DNA of 64,000 bases, taken from assembly GCA_022824525.1 (NCBI GenBank), contig JAJDZT010000153.1:1-64000 (forward strand), read 5' to 3'. Source of the DNA: Silicimonas sp. GTDB taxonomy: Bacteria > Pseudomonadota > Alphaproteobacteria > Rhodobacterales > Rhodobacteraceae. The number at the start of each line of letters is the position of its first letter. Within the stretch, counting starts at the first letter, position 1. Made by a program: the position numbers and the translations under genes. Below are positions 48,648 to 58,258 of the stretch, in pieces. The notes under the pieces are model-generated. The model was not told where the DNA came from. It searched no databases and worked only from the letters and a program-made list of their open reading frames with translations.

Positions 48648-49082
48648 TCACTCCACGGTGATCGTGATCTGGTCAGACGCCACCACAGGGTCATGCGGCA
48701 CGTGGTTCAGGTCACCGAGTACAAGCTGCAGCGTGTGCTCCCCGGGCGCCAGTTCAAGCGTTGTTTGCGTTTGGCCTCCCCCGAAGTGCAGATGGTTGTC
48801 GTCGGCCGGAAGGCTGTACATCAATTCCTCGGCCCCATCTTCGCCCTCTCCGATAGGCGGTCGATTGACCAGGAGGTGATGATGCCCGGTCTTTTCCTTC
48901 TCCGTACCGGCTGGAGCGACGCCCATGCCTTCCAGACCGAACACGACCGTCACCGGCGAAGAGACGCTTGCGCCATCTTCCAGGTTGATGAAGTAGACCC
49001 GTGCACCTTCGGGCGACATCGTATCTTGAGCCATCGCAAAGCACGGCACTGTGACAAGAGCGGCGAGAATTAGGTGTTTCAT
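48648..49082 (-). CDS. DUF4399-domain exported protein
   Basis: MKHLILAALVTVPCFAMAQ signal; GHHHLLVNRPP...LPADDNHLHFGGGQTQTTLELAPGEHTLQLVLGDLNHVPHDPPV-type pattern. Confidence 0.85.
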   Translation of the reverse strand: MKHLILAALVTVPCFAMAQDTMSPEGARVYFINLEDGASVSSPVTVVFGLEGMGVAPAGTEKEKTGHHHLLVNRPPIGEGEDGAEELMYSLPADDNHLHFGGGQTQTTLELAPGEHTLQLVLGDLNHVPHDPVVASDQITITVE

Positions 49083-49140
49083 TGCTTTTCCCAGCTTCCT
49101 AGTTTCGTTGCGAGGGGGAGCACGAAACACCCACCTCTGA

Positions 49141-49680
49141 AACGACAACACTTGGGGCGGCGGAACTATTCGAAAGTTTTTTTCTTCTGCGAGCGAACGG
49201 GAGATTCGAGCGGCGCTGCCGAGCGTCTTCCCACGCCTTTGGCGGTACGCGCTGGCGTTGTCGCGCGACCCGAGCGAAGCCGATGACCTTGCGCAGGAGG
49301 CGATGACACAAGGGTTGCGCAAAGCCTCTCAATTCACGCCCGGCACACATGTGGACCGGTGGCTGTTCAGCATTCTCCATCGCCTCTGGCTGAACCGGCT
49401 GAGATCGGCGAAGGTTCGCTCCGGTCAAGGACTTGTCCCGGTCGAGGACGCCGGGTTGACGGCACCGGAAAATCAGGAAGAGACTTTTTTCGGCTCTCAG
49501 GTGTTATCTGCAATAGAGGAACTGTCAGAAGTGCAGCGCGTCGCGGTTATGCTGGTTTATGTCGAAGGATACACCTATGCCGAAGCCGCGGAATTCGTCG
49601 GTGTTCCGGTCGGAACGATCATGAGCCGGCTGGCTGCAGCCCGCACCACCTTGAAGGCCCAGTTGGGAGATACGGAATGA
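49141..49680 (+). CDS. ECF-type RNA polymerase sigma factor (N-terminus uncertain; tracked ORF starts at TTG 49258)
   Basis: Frame open from 49141: ...SEREIRAALPSVFPRLWRYALALSRDPSEADDLAQEAM...; region 4 SEVQRVAVMLVYVEGYTYAEAAEFVGVPVGTIMSRLAAART. Confidence 0.85.
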   Translation, partial: NDNTWGGGTIRKFFSSASEREIRAALPSVFPRLWRYALALSRDPSEADDLAQEAMTQGLRKASQFTPGTHVDRWLFSILHRLWLNRLRSAKVRSGQGLVPVEDAGLTAPENQEETFFGSQVLSAIEELSEVQRVAVMLVYVEGYTYAEAAEFVGVPVGTIMSRLAAARTTLKAQLGDTE

Positions 49681-50387
49681 CCGAAAGGGACTGGACACAA
49701 GACGACGCCCTTCTGGTCGCCTATCTCGATGGGAACCTGCCAGAAGAAGAAAAGCTCCTTTTGGAAGGTCGCCTTGCCGATGATCCGGAGTTGCGGGCGC
49801 GCCTCGAAGCGATGGATGTCGACCTCGGCCCGCTCCGTTCCGAATTTGACCAAGTTCTGGAAATGGCCCCTCCTTTCGCATCACCGCCACAGCCATCTTT
49901 GAACGTCGTACGTTACGCGGCCGCCGCGTGCTTGGCCTTAGCGCTCCTCTTTGGTGGGTGGATGCTTGGAACCAAAAGCGCGGCAGACGACTGGCGCGAC
50001 TTCGCTGCCGCCTATCACCTGCTCTATCGCTCGGAAACTCTTGCCAGCGCGCGCAGCGGCGATGGTGGCATTGAAAATGTATCGACCGCACTCGGGCGTG
50101 ACCTATCGGCCCTGTCAGATGTAGCAGGCCTCGACTTTCGCCGCGCGCAGGTGCTTGGCTGGAAAGATAAGCCTCTCATTCAATTGGCCTATCTCGATGC
50201 AGACGGTCGTCCATTCGCCATTTGCGTGATCGAGGCGACCGGCGCGAGCACTTCGGTAGAAAGCGAACTGCGTCACGGATTGCCAACCGCTTCATTCGCG
50301 AACGGCCCTTATCAAATCATGGTCATAGGCGCAGAAGGTGCCGAGACCGTCGGCGCGATTGCCCACGAAGTCTCTCAACTGCTTTGA
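49677..50387 (+). CDS. Anti-sigma factor (single TM), coupled to the ECF sigma gene
   Basis: ATGA overlap with the sigma gene; MTERDWTQDDALLVAYLDGNLPEEEKLLLEGRLADDPELRARLE, one TM helix. Confidence 0.82.
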   Translation: MTERDWTQDDALLVAYLDGNLPEEEKLLLEGRLADDPELRARLEAMDVDLGPLRSEFDQVLEMAPPFASPPQPSLNVVRYAAAACLALALLFGGWMLGTKSAADDWRDFAAAYHLLYRSETLASARSGDGGIENVSTALGRDLSALSDVAGLDFRRAQVLGWKDKPLIQLAYLDADGRPFAICVIEATGASTSVESELRHGLPTASFANGPYQIMVIGAEGAETVGAIAHEVSQLL

Positions 50388-50486
50388 TCGCGGTTCATGT
50401 GCATTCCTGCATGGTGCACATACGCACTCTCGCAGTTTTGCACGGATGCCGATTGATCTAAGTGGAGGTGCGAAAGGAACAATCTC

Positions 50487-51419
50487 ATGTCAGCGATCGT
50501 GCAGGTCGAGAACCTGAACAAAACCTATGACGGTGGGTTCGAAGCTTTGAAGAATGTCTCGCTCGATATCGAAGAGGGCGAGATACTTGCGCTGCTAGGC
50601 CCCAATGGCGCCGGGAAAACAACCCTGATTTCAACAATTTGCGGGATCACCCAGCCAACATCCGGGCGGATCATGGTCGGTGGCCACAACGTAGTGACGG
50701 ACTGGCGCTCAGCACGGAAACTCGTTGGTTTGGTTCCACAGGAAATCAACCTCGAGCCGTTCGAACCTGTTGGGAACACGGTGCGCTTTTCGCGCGGGCT
50801 TTTCGGCAAAGCTCGCAACGACGCCTTTATCGATCAAGTGCTTTCAGACCTGTCCCTGTTCGAAAAGAAGGACAGCCGCATCTCGCAGTTGTCGGGTGGC
50901 ATGAAACGGCGTGTCTTGATTGCAAAAGCGCTTTCCCATGAACCGCGTGTGCTGTTTCTGGATGAACCGACCGCAGGCGTCGATGTCGAACTCAGGCGAG
51001 ACATGTGGCAATTGGTTGAGCGCCTTCGGGCGGACGGCGTCACGATCATCCTGACAACTCATTACATCGAGGAAGCAGAGGCCATCGCCGACCGGGTTGG
51101 TGTGATCCGCAAAGGTGAGCTGCTGTTGGTTGAGGAGAAGGACCGGCTCATGGCCCGTCTTGGCCAAAAGGAACTGACCATCGAGCTGCGCGCACCGATC
51201 GACGTGGTGCCGGAAGGGCTGGCCGAGTTTGACCTGAGGCGAAGCGATGACGGGCTAAAACTTCATTACACCTACAAGGTGGGAGAAGAGCGAACGGGCA
51301 TCACGCGGTTGATCTCTGGCCTGCAGGCAGAGGGATTGGTCCTCGCTGACCTGCAAACCAATGAAAGCTCCCTCGAAGAGATATTCGTTGGACTGGTTCA
51401 CGATGGAGAGGCCGCATGA
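50487..51419 (+). CDS. ABC transporter ATP-binding protein
   Basis: [51 protein letters not shown]. Confidence 0.93.
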   Translation: MSAIVQVENLNKTYDGGFEALKNVSLDIEEGEILALLGPNGAGKTTLISTICGITQPTSGRIMVGGHNVVTDWRSARKLVGLVPQEINLEPFEPVGNTVRFSRGLFGKARNDAFIDQVLSDLSLFEKKDSRISQLSGGMKRRVLIAKALSHEPRVLFLDEPTAGVDVELRRDMWQLVERLRADGVTIILTTHYIEEAEAIADRVGVIRKGELLLVEEKDRLMARLGQKELTIELRAPIDVVPEGLAEFDLRRSDDGLKLHYTYKVGEERTGITRLISGLQAEGLVLADLQTNESSLEEIFVGLVHDGEAA

Positions 51420-52177
51420 ACTGGCATGGCGTAGTCGCAATCTGGCGCTTTGAAATGGCCCGGTTCTTTCGGTCGATTGTTCAGTCGGTCGTCTCGCCGG
51501 TCTTGTCGACATCACTCTATTTCGTCGTGTTCGGTGCCGCTATCGGCAGCCGCATCCCGGAGATAGAGGGCGTTTCCTACGGAGCGTTCATCGTACCTGG
51601 CCTGATCATGCTGACGGTTCTGCAACAAGCGATCCAGAATGCGGGGTTTGGAATCTATTTTCCAAAGTTCATCGGCACGATTTTCGAAGTGCTGTCTGCG
51701 CCCCTGAGTTCGTTTGAGATCGTGCTTGGCTATGTCGGCGCGGCCGCTGCGAAGGCACTTCTGATTGGCTGCATCATACTGGGCACGTCCTTCTTCTTCG
51801 TGGACATCAGGATCGAACATCCGTTCTGGATGATCGCGTTCTTGCTGATGACCTCGGTCAGTTTTGCCTTGCTTGGATTCATCCTGGGCATCTGGGCACG
51901 CAATTTCGAGCAGTTGAACCTTGTTCCCCTGCTGGTCGTCACGCCACTCGTGTTCCTGGGAGGGTCATTCTATTCGGTGACCATGCTGCCGCCCTTCTGG
52001 CAGACGGTCTCGATGTTCAACCCGGTGCTTTATCTTGTTTCCGGCTTCAGGTGGTCGTTCTTTGGAATGGCAGACGTGCCGATTGCAGCGAGCCTTGCCG
52101 CTATTCTGATCTTCAGCGGACTTTGCCTTGCCGTGGTGTGGTGGATGTTCAAGACGGGCTACCGCCTCAAGAGCTAA
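51416..52177 (+). CDS. ABC-2 type transporter permease
   Basis: 253 aa, 6 [45 protein letters not shown]; overlaps the ATPase gene. Confidence 0.92.
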   Translation: MNWHGVVAIWRFEMARFFRSIVQSVVSPVLSTSLYFVVFGAAIGSRIPEIEGVSYGAFIVPGLIMLTVLQQAIQNAGFGIYFPKFIGTIFEVLSAPLSSFEIVLGYVGAAAAKALLIGCIILGTSFFFVDIRIEHPFWMIAFLLMTSVSFALLGFILGIWARNFEQLNLVPLLVVTPLVFLGGSFYSVTMLPPFWQTVSMFNPVLYLVSGFRWSFFGMADVPIAASLAAILIFSGLCLAVVWWMFKTGYRLKS

Positions 52178-53124
52178 AGCTGCGAGACCACGCAATCGCG
52201 ATGCTGCTGTTCGGTCACTTCCGGATCGCACAAACGTGTTGCCTCGGTCATGGTCGCGGCACTTGCCGCGGCGACGCCCCAGCGCAGACAGTCCTCCACC
52301 GGCGCGTTTTGCGAAAGGTGGTAGGTGAACGCACCAACGAAACTGTCGCCTGCGCCGACCTTGGAGATTATTGGCGCGGGAGGGCTGACGCCGTGCCACG
52401 CCCCGTCTTTGGTTGCCATCACGGAACCATCAGCGCCACGTGCGACGACGACGATGCGCGCGACGCCCTTGTCGATCAGTTCTCGTGCAAACGCGGCGGT
52501 ATCTGCGCGGGTCGCCAGCGGACGACCTGCGAGTTCCTCCCCCTCTTCTCCGTTCATGCGGAGCACGTAGAGAGACTCCCGTGGTTGCTCGGCCAGATGG
52601 AACAACGCGGGTCCGGAGGTGTCGACGATCAGGCGCGATCCCTTGCCGGCCACGTGGTCGGAAAGAATTGACGGAAAATCCTTGGCAACACCCGGTGGCT
52701 GACTGCCGGACAGAACGACCAGAGTGTCTCCCCGCGCGGCCTGATCGACAGATGCGAGCGCGCGTGGAACGTCATGGTCCTGCCAGACGGGACCGGGCAT
52801 GACAAAGCGATACTGGCTGCCGGTTTCCTGATCGATGACCGACATGGACTGCCGGGTTTCACCGGGGCCTTGGAAGGCAACCGTCGGCACACCCTCCAGC
52901 GCAAGGAGCTGGAGCAGGTTCGCGCCCGTCGAAGCACCGATCGCCACGAGTGCCGTCGCCTGCCCGCCCAAAAGCCGAATGGCACGGGCGACATTGATCC
53001 CGCCTCCACCGGGGTCGATTTGCGGTTCGGTACAGCGAAGTTTCAAACCCGGTTCAATGCCGGGCGCGGTCATGCAGTAGTCGACCGTCGGGTTAAGCGT
53101 GATCGTAAGAATATGCGCTGCCAT
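52174..53124 (-). CDS. PfkB-family 1-phosphofructokinase/6-phosphofructokinase-like sugar kinase
   Basis: [49 protein letters not shown]. Confidence 0.88.
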   Translation of the reverse strand: MAAHILTITLNPTVDYCMTAPGIEPGLKLRCTEPQIDPGGGGINVARAIRLLGGQATALVAIGASTGANLLQLLALEGVPTVAFQGPGETRQSMSVIDQETGSQYRFVMPGPVWQDHDVPRALASVDQAARGDTLVVLSGSQPPGVAKDFPSILSDHVAGKGSRLIVDTSGPALFHLAEQPRESLYVLRMNGEEGEELAGRPLATRADTAAFARELIDKGVARIVVVARGADGSVMATKDGAWHGVSPPAPIISKVGAGDSFVGAFTYHLSQNAPVEDCLRWGVAAASAATMTEATRLCDPEVTEQQHRDCVVSQL

Positions 53125-53263
53125 GGCTTCTTTTCCTCAAGCCTCGGGAACATGGCCCGTTAGCGCAATCACGGCAAGAGTTTTTGCGTTTGCGGGCTGT
53201 GTAGTTGGCTGAAACCGCCGAAAGACCATTAGGTTTTCCGCAAACGAATGCGGATGGCAAAGC

Positions 53264-54586
53264 TCAGAGTGTCGGCTTCTTCGCGAGGAGCGGCATGACA
53301 TCCGCCATTTCCGGCCCGCGATGATGCCCCGTAACCGCCAGGCGGAGCGGCATGAACAAACCCTTGCCCTTGCGACCCGTCGCCTCTTTCACCGCGTTCG
53401 TCCAAGTGGACCAGGTTTCAGCGGAATACGGCGGCTCCCCAAGCATGTCCAAGGCCGTCACCACAAAATCACGATCCTCGTCGGCGACAATGGGCGTTGC
53501 CTGTCCTTGCAGGACCGGCCACCACTTTCCTGCCTCGGAGCGGGTTTCGACGTTGCCGCGAACAGCCAACCAATACGCAGATTGCGCGGCGTCCGGAACG
53601 CCGGATGCTGTCAGCTCTTCGGCCACGTCGTTTGCGTCCAGAGACTGTACGACACGAGCCGTCAAAGGCTTCAGATCTTCCTCGTCAAACTTTGTCGGTG
53701 CCGCGCCAAAATGCGTCAGTTCAAACCCGTCCAGCAGCTCCTGATGCGTCGTTCGCAGTTCGACCGGATCGGATGACCCAAGGCGTGCCATCAATGACAG
53801 AATGGCCATCGGTTCGAGACCCGCGGCGCGGAGGTCCCGAAGTGCCAGTGTGCCAAGGCGTTTCGACAAGGCTTCCCCTTGCGGACCGGTCAACAAGGAG
53901 TGATGGGCGAATGTGGGTGCCGTCTGACCCAGGGCTTCCATGATCTGGATTTGGGTTGCCGTGTTGGTGACGTGATCCGACCCGCGCACGACATGCGTCA
54001 CGCCCATTTCAGTGTCGTCCACTACGGACGCGAGCGTGTAAAGCACCTGTCCGTCCTGCCGGATCAAAACCGGGTCGGAGACAGAGGCGGCGTCGATGGA
54101 GATGTCGCCGAGAATGCCATCGGGCCACTCGATACGCGCATGGTTCAGCTTGAAGCGCCAGACACCGGCACCGCGATCGTCGCGCAGCTTTGTCTTCTCG
54201 TCTTCGGAAAGCGAAAGCGCGGCGCGGTCGTAAACAGGCGGCTTGCCCATGTTGAGCTGCTTTTTCCGCTTGAGATCGAGTTCCGTCGGCGTTTCCCATG
54301 CCTCATAGAACCGCTCGATGTCGCGAAGCTTGTCCGCCGCCTCAGCATATCGATCGAGGCGCATCGACTGACGCTCAACGCGATCCCACGTCAGACCCAG
54401 CCACTCAAGATCCTCCTTGATGGCGTCGACATATTCTTCCTTTGAGCGCTCGGGATCGGTGTCGTCGATGCGCAGAATAAATGTTCCCCCGGCCTTTCGT
54501 GCGATCAACCAGTTGAAGAGCGCGGTCCGAAGGTTGCCGATGTGAATATGGCCGGTCGGCGAAGGGGCAAAGCGGGTGACTGTCAT
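53264..54586 (-). CDS. gltX: Glutamyl-tRNA synthetase (start trimmed to MTVTRFAPSPTG)
   Basis: RFAPSPTGHIHIGNLRTALFNWL, FILRIDDTDPERS, EALSKRLG. Confidence 0.95.
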   Translation of the reverse strand: MTVTRFAPSPTGHIHIGNLRTALFNWLIARKAGGTFILRIDDTDPERSKEEYVDAIKEDLEWLGLTWDRVERQSMRLDRYAEAADKLRDIERFYEAWETPTELDLKRKKQLNMGKPPVYDRAALSLSEDEKTKLRDDRGAGVWRFKLNHARIEWPDGILGDISIDAASVSDPVLIRQDGQVLYTLASVVDDTEMGVTHVVRGSDHVTNTATQIQIMEALGQTAPTFAHHSLLTGPQGEALSKRLGTLALRDLRAAGLEPMAILSLMARLGSSDPVELRTTHQELLDGFELTHFGAAPTKFDEEDLKPLTARVVQSLDANDVAEELTASGVPDAAQSAYWLAVRGNVETRSEAGKWWPVLQGQATPIVADEDRDFVVTALDMLGEPPYSAETWSTWTNAVKEATGRKGKGLFMPLRLAVTGHHRGPEMADVMPLLAKKPTL

Positions 54587-54633
54587 GGGCCGAGGCTCTT
54601 TCACACGAGGTCCGTTTTGTCCATATCTGAGGT

Positions 54634-55038
54634 ATGGATATGAGCGATATAAAGGCACCGGATGCAGGCGAAATCGAACGTCTCGCCCTTATGGCGCGAG
54701 AGGCATTGCCAGAGCAATTTCGGGGGCCTGCAGGTTCAGTCGCTTTGCGAGTGGTGGATTTTGCAACTGAAGACATGCTGGATGATCTTGGAATCGACGA
54801 TCCTTTCGGACTGACAGGTCTCTATGAAGGGGTCCCGATGACCCTGAAATCCACATCGGATCAACCTGAACGCCCGGACGTCATCTGGCTTTTCCGTCGC
54901 GCCATTCTGGATGAATGGGTTGCGCGGGGGGACGTGACACTCGCCGCTCTGGTGACACATGTCTTTGTGCACGAATTGGCGCATCATTTCGGTTGGTCAG
55001 ACGATGATATCGCAACCATTGATGAATGGTGGCTGTGA
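54634..55038 (+). CDS. Zincin-like metallopeptidase family protein
   Basis: VTHVFVHELAHHFGWSDDDI; 134 aa. Confidence 0.85.
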   Translation: MDMSDIKAPDAGEIERLALMAREALPEQFRGPAGSVALRVVDFATEDMLDDLGIDDPFGLTGLYEGVPMTLKSTSDQPERPDVIWLFRRAILDEWVARGDVTLAALVTHVFVHELAHHFGWSDDDIATIDEWWL

Positions 55039-55126
55039 GCCTGCTCACAGGGTGCCTACAAAATTGCACATGGACGCCCGTCCAAGCGGCACTAGGTGCT
55101 AAGGCTGTTCCGAGAGGGAGAACCCC

Positions 55127-56056
55127 ATGATAAAATCCAAAATTACTCGCCGTACTGCCCTTACAGGTGCCGCAGCACTGCCATTGGCGGGCGGACTTGG
55201 CACCGTTTCGACCGCGCTGGCCGACGGGCACGCCGGCCCCAAGAATGCAATCCAAAACACCTTCGGACTTGGTGATTTCCAAGTCTCGACACTGCTTGCA
55301 GGGACCCGGCCCGTCGAAGACATTCAGACCATTTTTGGCATGAACGTCTCCGCCGAAGAGTTCGCCGAAGTGAGCGCGCAGAATTTCATTCCGGCGGACA
55401 AGGCGCAGTTCTTTTTCACCCCTACCGTCGTGCAAACCGGTTCGGATGTCGTTCTTTTCGATACCGGGCTTTCGGCGGCGGGCACCACTGCCGCGCTGAG
55501 CGCTGCCGGGATCGAGGCAAGCGATGTGACGGTCGTCGTTATCACGCACATGCACGGTGACCATATCGGCGGCTTGACCGACGATGCGGGCAACGCGACG
55601 TACCCGAACGCTCGCTACGTGACAGGCCAAGTCGAGTTCGACCATTGGGCCGGAGCGGATAACGAACGCTTTGAGGGCAAGGTGCGCCCGTTCGCTGAGC
55701 AGATGACCTTTATCGGTGACGGCGATTCAGTGGTATCCGGCATGACGGCCGTGGCCGCATTCGGTCACACGCCTGGGCATATGGCTTACATGATCGAGTC
55801 GGGTGGCGAGCAGGTCATGCTGATCGCAGACGCCGCCAACCACTATGTCTGGTCCGTCGGCTATCCCGACTGGGAAGTTCGCTTCGACATGGACAAGGCA
55901 GCGGCAGCGGCAACTCGCCGAAATCTTCTTGGCATGATTGCTGCGGATCGCATTCCGATGATTGGGTATCACATGCCCTTCCCCGGCATTGGATATCTGG
56001 AAACGCGCGACAGCGGTTTCCGCTACGTGCCAGCCACGTATCAACCAATGCTCTAA
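55127..56056 (+). CDS. MBL-fold metallo-hydrolase with twin-Arg-like signal peptide
   Basis: TRRTALTGAAALPLAGG; VITHMHGDHIGGL; FGHTPGHMAYMI. Confidence 0.92.
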   Translation: MIKSKITRRTALTGAAALPLAGGLGTVSTALADGHAGPKNAIQNTFGLGDFQVSTLLAGTRPVEDIQTIFGMNVSAEEFAEVSAQNFIPADKAQFFFTPTVVQTGSDVVLFDTGLSAAGTTAALSAAGIEASDVTVVVITHMHGDHIGGLTDDAGNATYPNARYVTGQVEFDHWAGADNERFEGKVRPFAEQMTFIGDGDSVVSGMTAVAAFGHTPGHMAYMIESGGEQVMLIADAANHYVWSVGYPDWEVRFDMDKAAAAATRRNLLGMIAADRIPMIGYHMPFPGIGYLETRDSGFRYVPATYQPML

Positions 56057-56084
56057 GACCTCAGCAGCGCGATGCGGCGGGTTC

Positions 56085-57053
56085 TTAACGTTCCTTGACG
56101 TAGGGCTCGCCGCCAGCGCGCGGCGGGATGGCCTTGCCGACAAATCCGGCAAGGATGACGACTGTCAGGATGTAGGGCAGCGCATCGAGGAAGGGCCCCG
56201 GGATTTCGGTGCCCACCACGGCTTCAACGACATCCGGACGGAATGAAAGCGCCTGAAAGAAACCGAAGAGTAGGCAGGCAAAGAGCGCGTACCATGGGCG
56301 CCACTTCGCGAAGATCAGGGCGGCGAGCGCGATGAAGCCACGGCCCGAGGACATATCCTTGACGAAACCGGCCTGCAGGCCAGTGGCAAGATAAACGCCA
56401 CCCAATCCGCAGAGCACTCCGCAGATCACGATGGCCGAATAGCGCAGCCGCACCACCGAGATGCCTGCGGTGTCGACAGCGGCCGGGTTTTCGCCGACCG
56501 CGCGCAGCCGCAAGCCAAAACGCGTGCGAAACAGGACCCACCAGACGAGCGGCACGGTCAGGAAACCAACATAGACCAACAGCGAATGGCCGGAAAAAAG
56601 CTCGGCATAGCTTTGACCGATGTAAGGAAGACCTTCGAACATATTGGCGAAGGGCAGAGTGATTTCCTGAAATCGCTCACCATCCCCGAGAGACGGGGTG
56701 CGCCCGCCCTGTTGGAACCAGCTTTGGGCAATCAGAACGGTCAGACCTGCCGCAAGAAAGTTGATGGCGACGCCTGAGATCAGCTGATTGCCCCGGAAGG
56801 TGATCGATGCCAGCCCGTGGATGAGGCTGAACGCCAGCGATGCCCCCACTCCGGCCAAAAGGCCGACCCAGACCGATCCGCTCACGGCTGCGACGGCCGC
56901 CGAGAAAAACGCGGCCGCCAGAAGTTTGCCTTCAAGCCCGATATCGAAAATGCCGGCACGTTCGGAGACGAGGCCTGCGAGGCAGGCAAACAGAAGCGGG
57001 GTCGCCAGCCGCACGGTCGTATCGAGGATCTGAAGAAGTGTCAGGAAATCCAT
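56085..57053 (-). CDS. BMP-type (nucleoside-like) ABC transporter permease
   Basis: ERAGIFDIGLEGKLLAAAFFSAAVAAVSGS; adjacent to second permease, ATPase and BMP-family SBP. Confidence 0.9.
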   Translation of the reverse strand: MDFLTLLQILDTTVRLATPLLFACLAGLVSERAGIFDIGLEGKLLAAAFFSAAVAAVSGSVWVGLLAGVGASLAFSLIHGLASITFRGNQLISGVAINFLAAGLTVLIAQSWFQQGGRTPSLGDGERFQEITLPFANMFEGLPYIGQSYAELFSGHSLLVYVGFLTVPLVWWVLFRTRFGLRLRAVGENPAAVDTAGISVVRLRYSAIVICGVLCGLGGVYLATGLQAGFVKDMSSGRGFIALAALIFAKWRPWYALFACLLFGFFQALSFRPDVVEAVVGTEIPGPFLDALPYILTVVILAGFVGKAIPPRAGGEPYVKER

Positions 57054-57056
57054 CGC

Positions 57057-58148
57057 TCACGCCTCCGGCTTGCGGAACATCAGGAACAGGCGTTCCAGCG
57101 GCATCCGGACCATGTTGTCCAACGCCCCCGTGAACAGGATCACCAGCGCCTGGATCACGATGATGAGTTCGCGTGGGATGTTGGTCCAGAAATCGATCTC
57201 CGCTCCGCCCTGCACGAGGAACCCGAAAAGGAGCGCCGCGAGGAGGACGCCCACGGGATGCGAACGCCCCATCAACGCCACCGCGATCCCGATGAAACCC
57301 GCGCCCTCGACAGAGTTCAGGACGAGGCGCTCTGCCGCCATGACATTGTTGATGGCCATACATCCCGCCAGCCCGCCGGAAATGAGCATGGCAACAATGA
57401 TGATTTTCGTGGGCGAGATGCCTGCGTAAAGCGCTGCAGTTTCGCTGTGTCCGTAGGCCCGGATCTCGTAGCCGAGCCGCGTGCGCCAGACGAGGAGCCA
57501 GAACAGAAAACACGCGAGAAGCGCAATGAAGAAGCTGACGTTTACCGGAGCGGCATCGGAAAACGGAATGCCGATGGCGCCTAGAATGTCGGACATCCGC
57601 GGGAGGTGCGTGCCTTCGGGAAACCGCGGTGTCGCCGGATCCATGGAGCCTGCCGGTTTCAGGACCTCGACAAGGAGATAGACCAGAAGCGCCGAAGCGA
57701 TGAAGTTGAACATGATCGTCGTGATGACGATATGGCTGCCGCGCTTGGCCTGAAGATACGCCGGGATCAGCGCCCAAAGCGCCCCGAAAAGCGCACCGCC
57801 GATCAGCGCCACGGGCAGCGCAATCGTCCAATGTGGCAATGGCAGAGAAAGGCAGACCAGGGCCACGCCGAGGCCGCCGAGCATTGCCTGGCCTTCGCCG
57901 CCGATGTTGAAGAGACGTGCGTGGAAGGCGATAGCGACGGCAAGACCGGTGAATATGAAATTGGTGGCGTAGAACAGCATGAAGCCGATGCCGGCCGAGT
58001 TGCCAAACGTGCCCTGCACCATGAGTTGCAGCGCACGAACCGGGTCTTCACCGATGGCGAGAATGACTAGAGCCGAGATAATGAAGGCCAGGATGATCGA
58101 GATCAGCGGGATCAGTATCGCGTCGGCCCACTTCGGAATTACATCCAT
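57057..58148 (-). CDS. BMP-type ABC transporter permease
   Basis: 363 aa; FHARLFNIGGEGQAMLGGLGVAL. Confidence 0.9.
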   Translation of the reverse strand: MDVIPKWADAILIPLISIILAFIISALVILAIGEDPVRALQLMVQGTFGNSAGIGFMLFYATNFIFTGLAVAIAFHARLFNIGGEGQAMLGGLGVALVCLSLPLPHWTIALPVALIGGALFGALWALIPAYLQAKRGSHIVITTIMFNFIASALLVYLLVEVLKPAGSMDPATPRFPEGTHLPRMSDILGAIGIPFSDAAPVNVSFFIALLACFLFWLLVWRTRLGYEIRAYGHSETAALYAGISPTKIIIVAMLISGGLAGCMAINNVMAAERLVLNSVEGAGFIGIAVALMGRSHPVGVLLAALLFGFLVQGGAEIDFWTNIPRELIIVIQALVILFTGALDNMVRMPLERLFLMFRKPEA

Positions 58149-58258
58149 TGACCACCTCCAGTCCCGAGGTCGACGGCGAGCATGGCTTTCGCGGAAGATG
58201 CGGTTCCTGCCGCGCCCTTGTCCTTCAAGGTGCCATCCCGGGCCACAGGATCAATCAT
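58139..58258 (-). CDS. 39-aa mini-ORF overlapping the ATPase stop and the permease start
   Basis: MIDPVARDGTLKDKGAAGTASSAKAMLAVDLGTGGGQWM; ATGA overlap upstream, 10-nt overlap downstream. Confidence 0.4.
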   Translation of the reverse strand: MIDPVARDGTLKDKGAAGTASSAKAMLAVDLGTGGGQWM

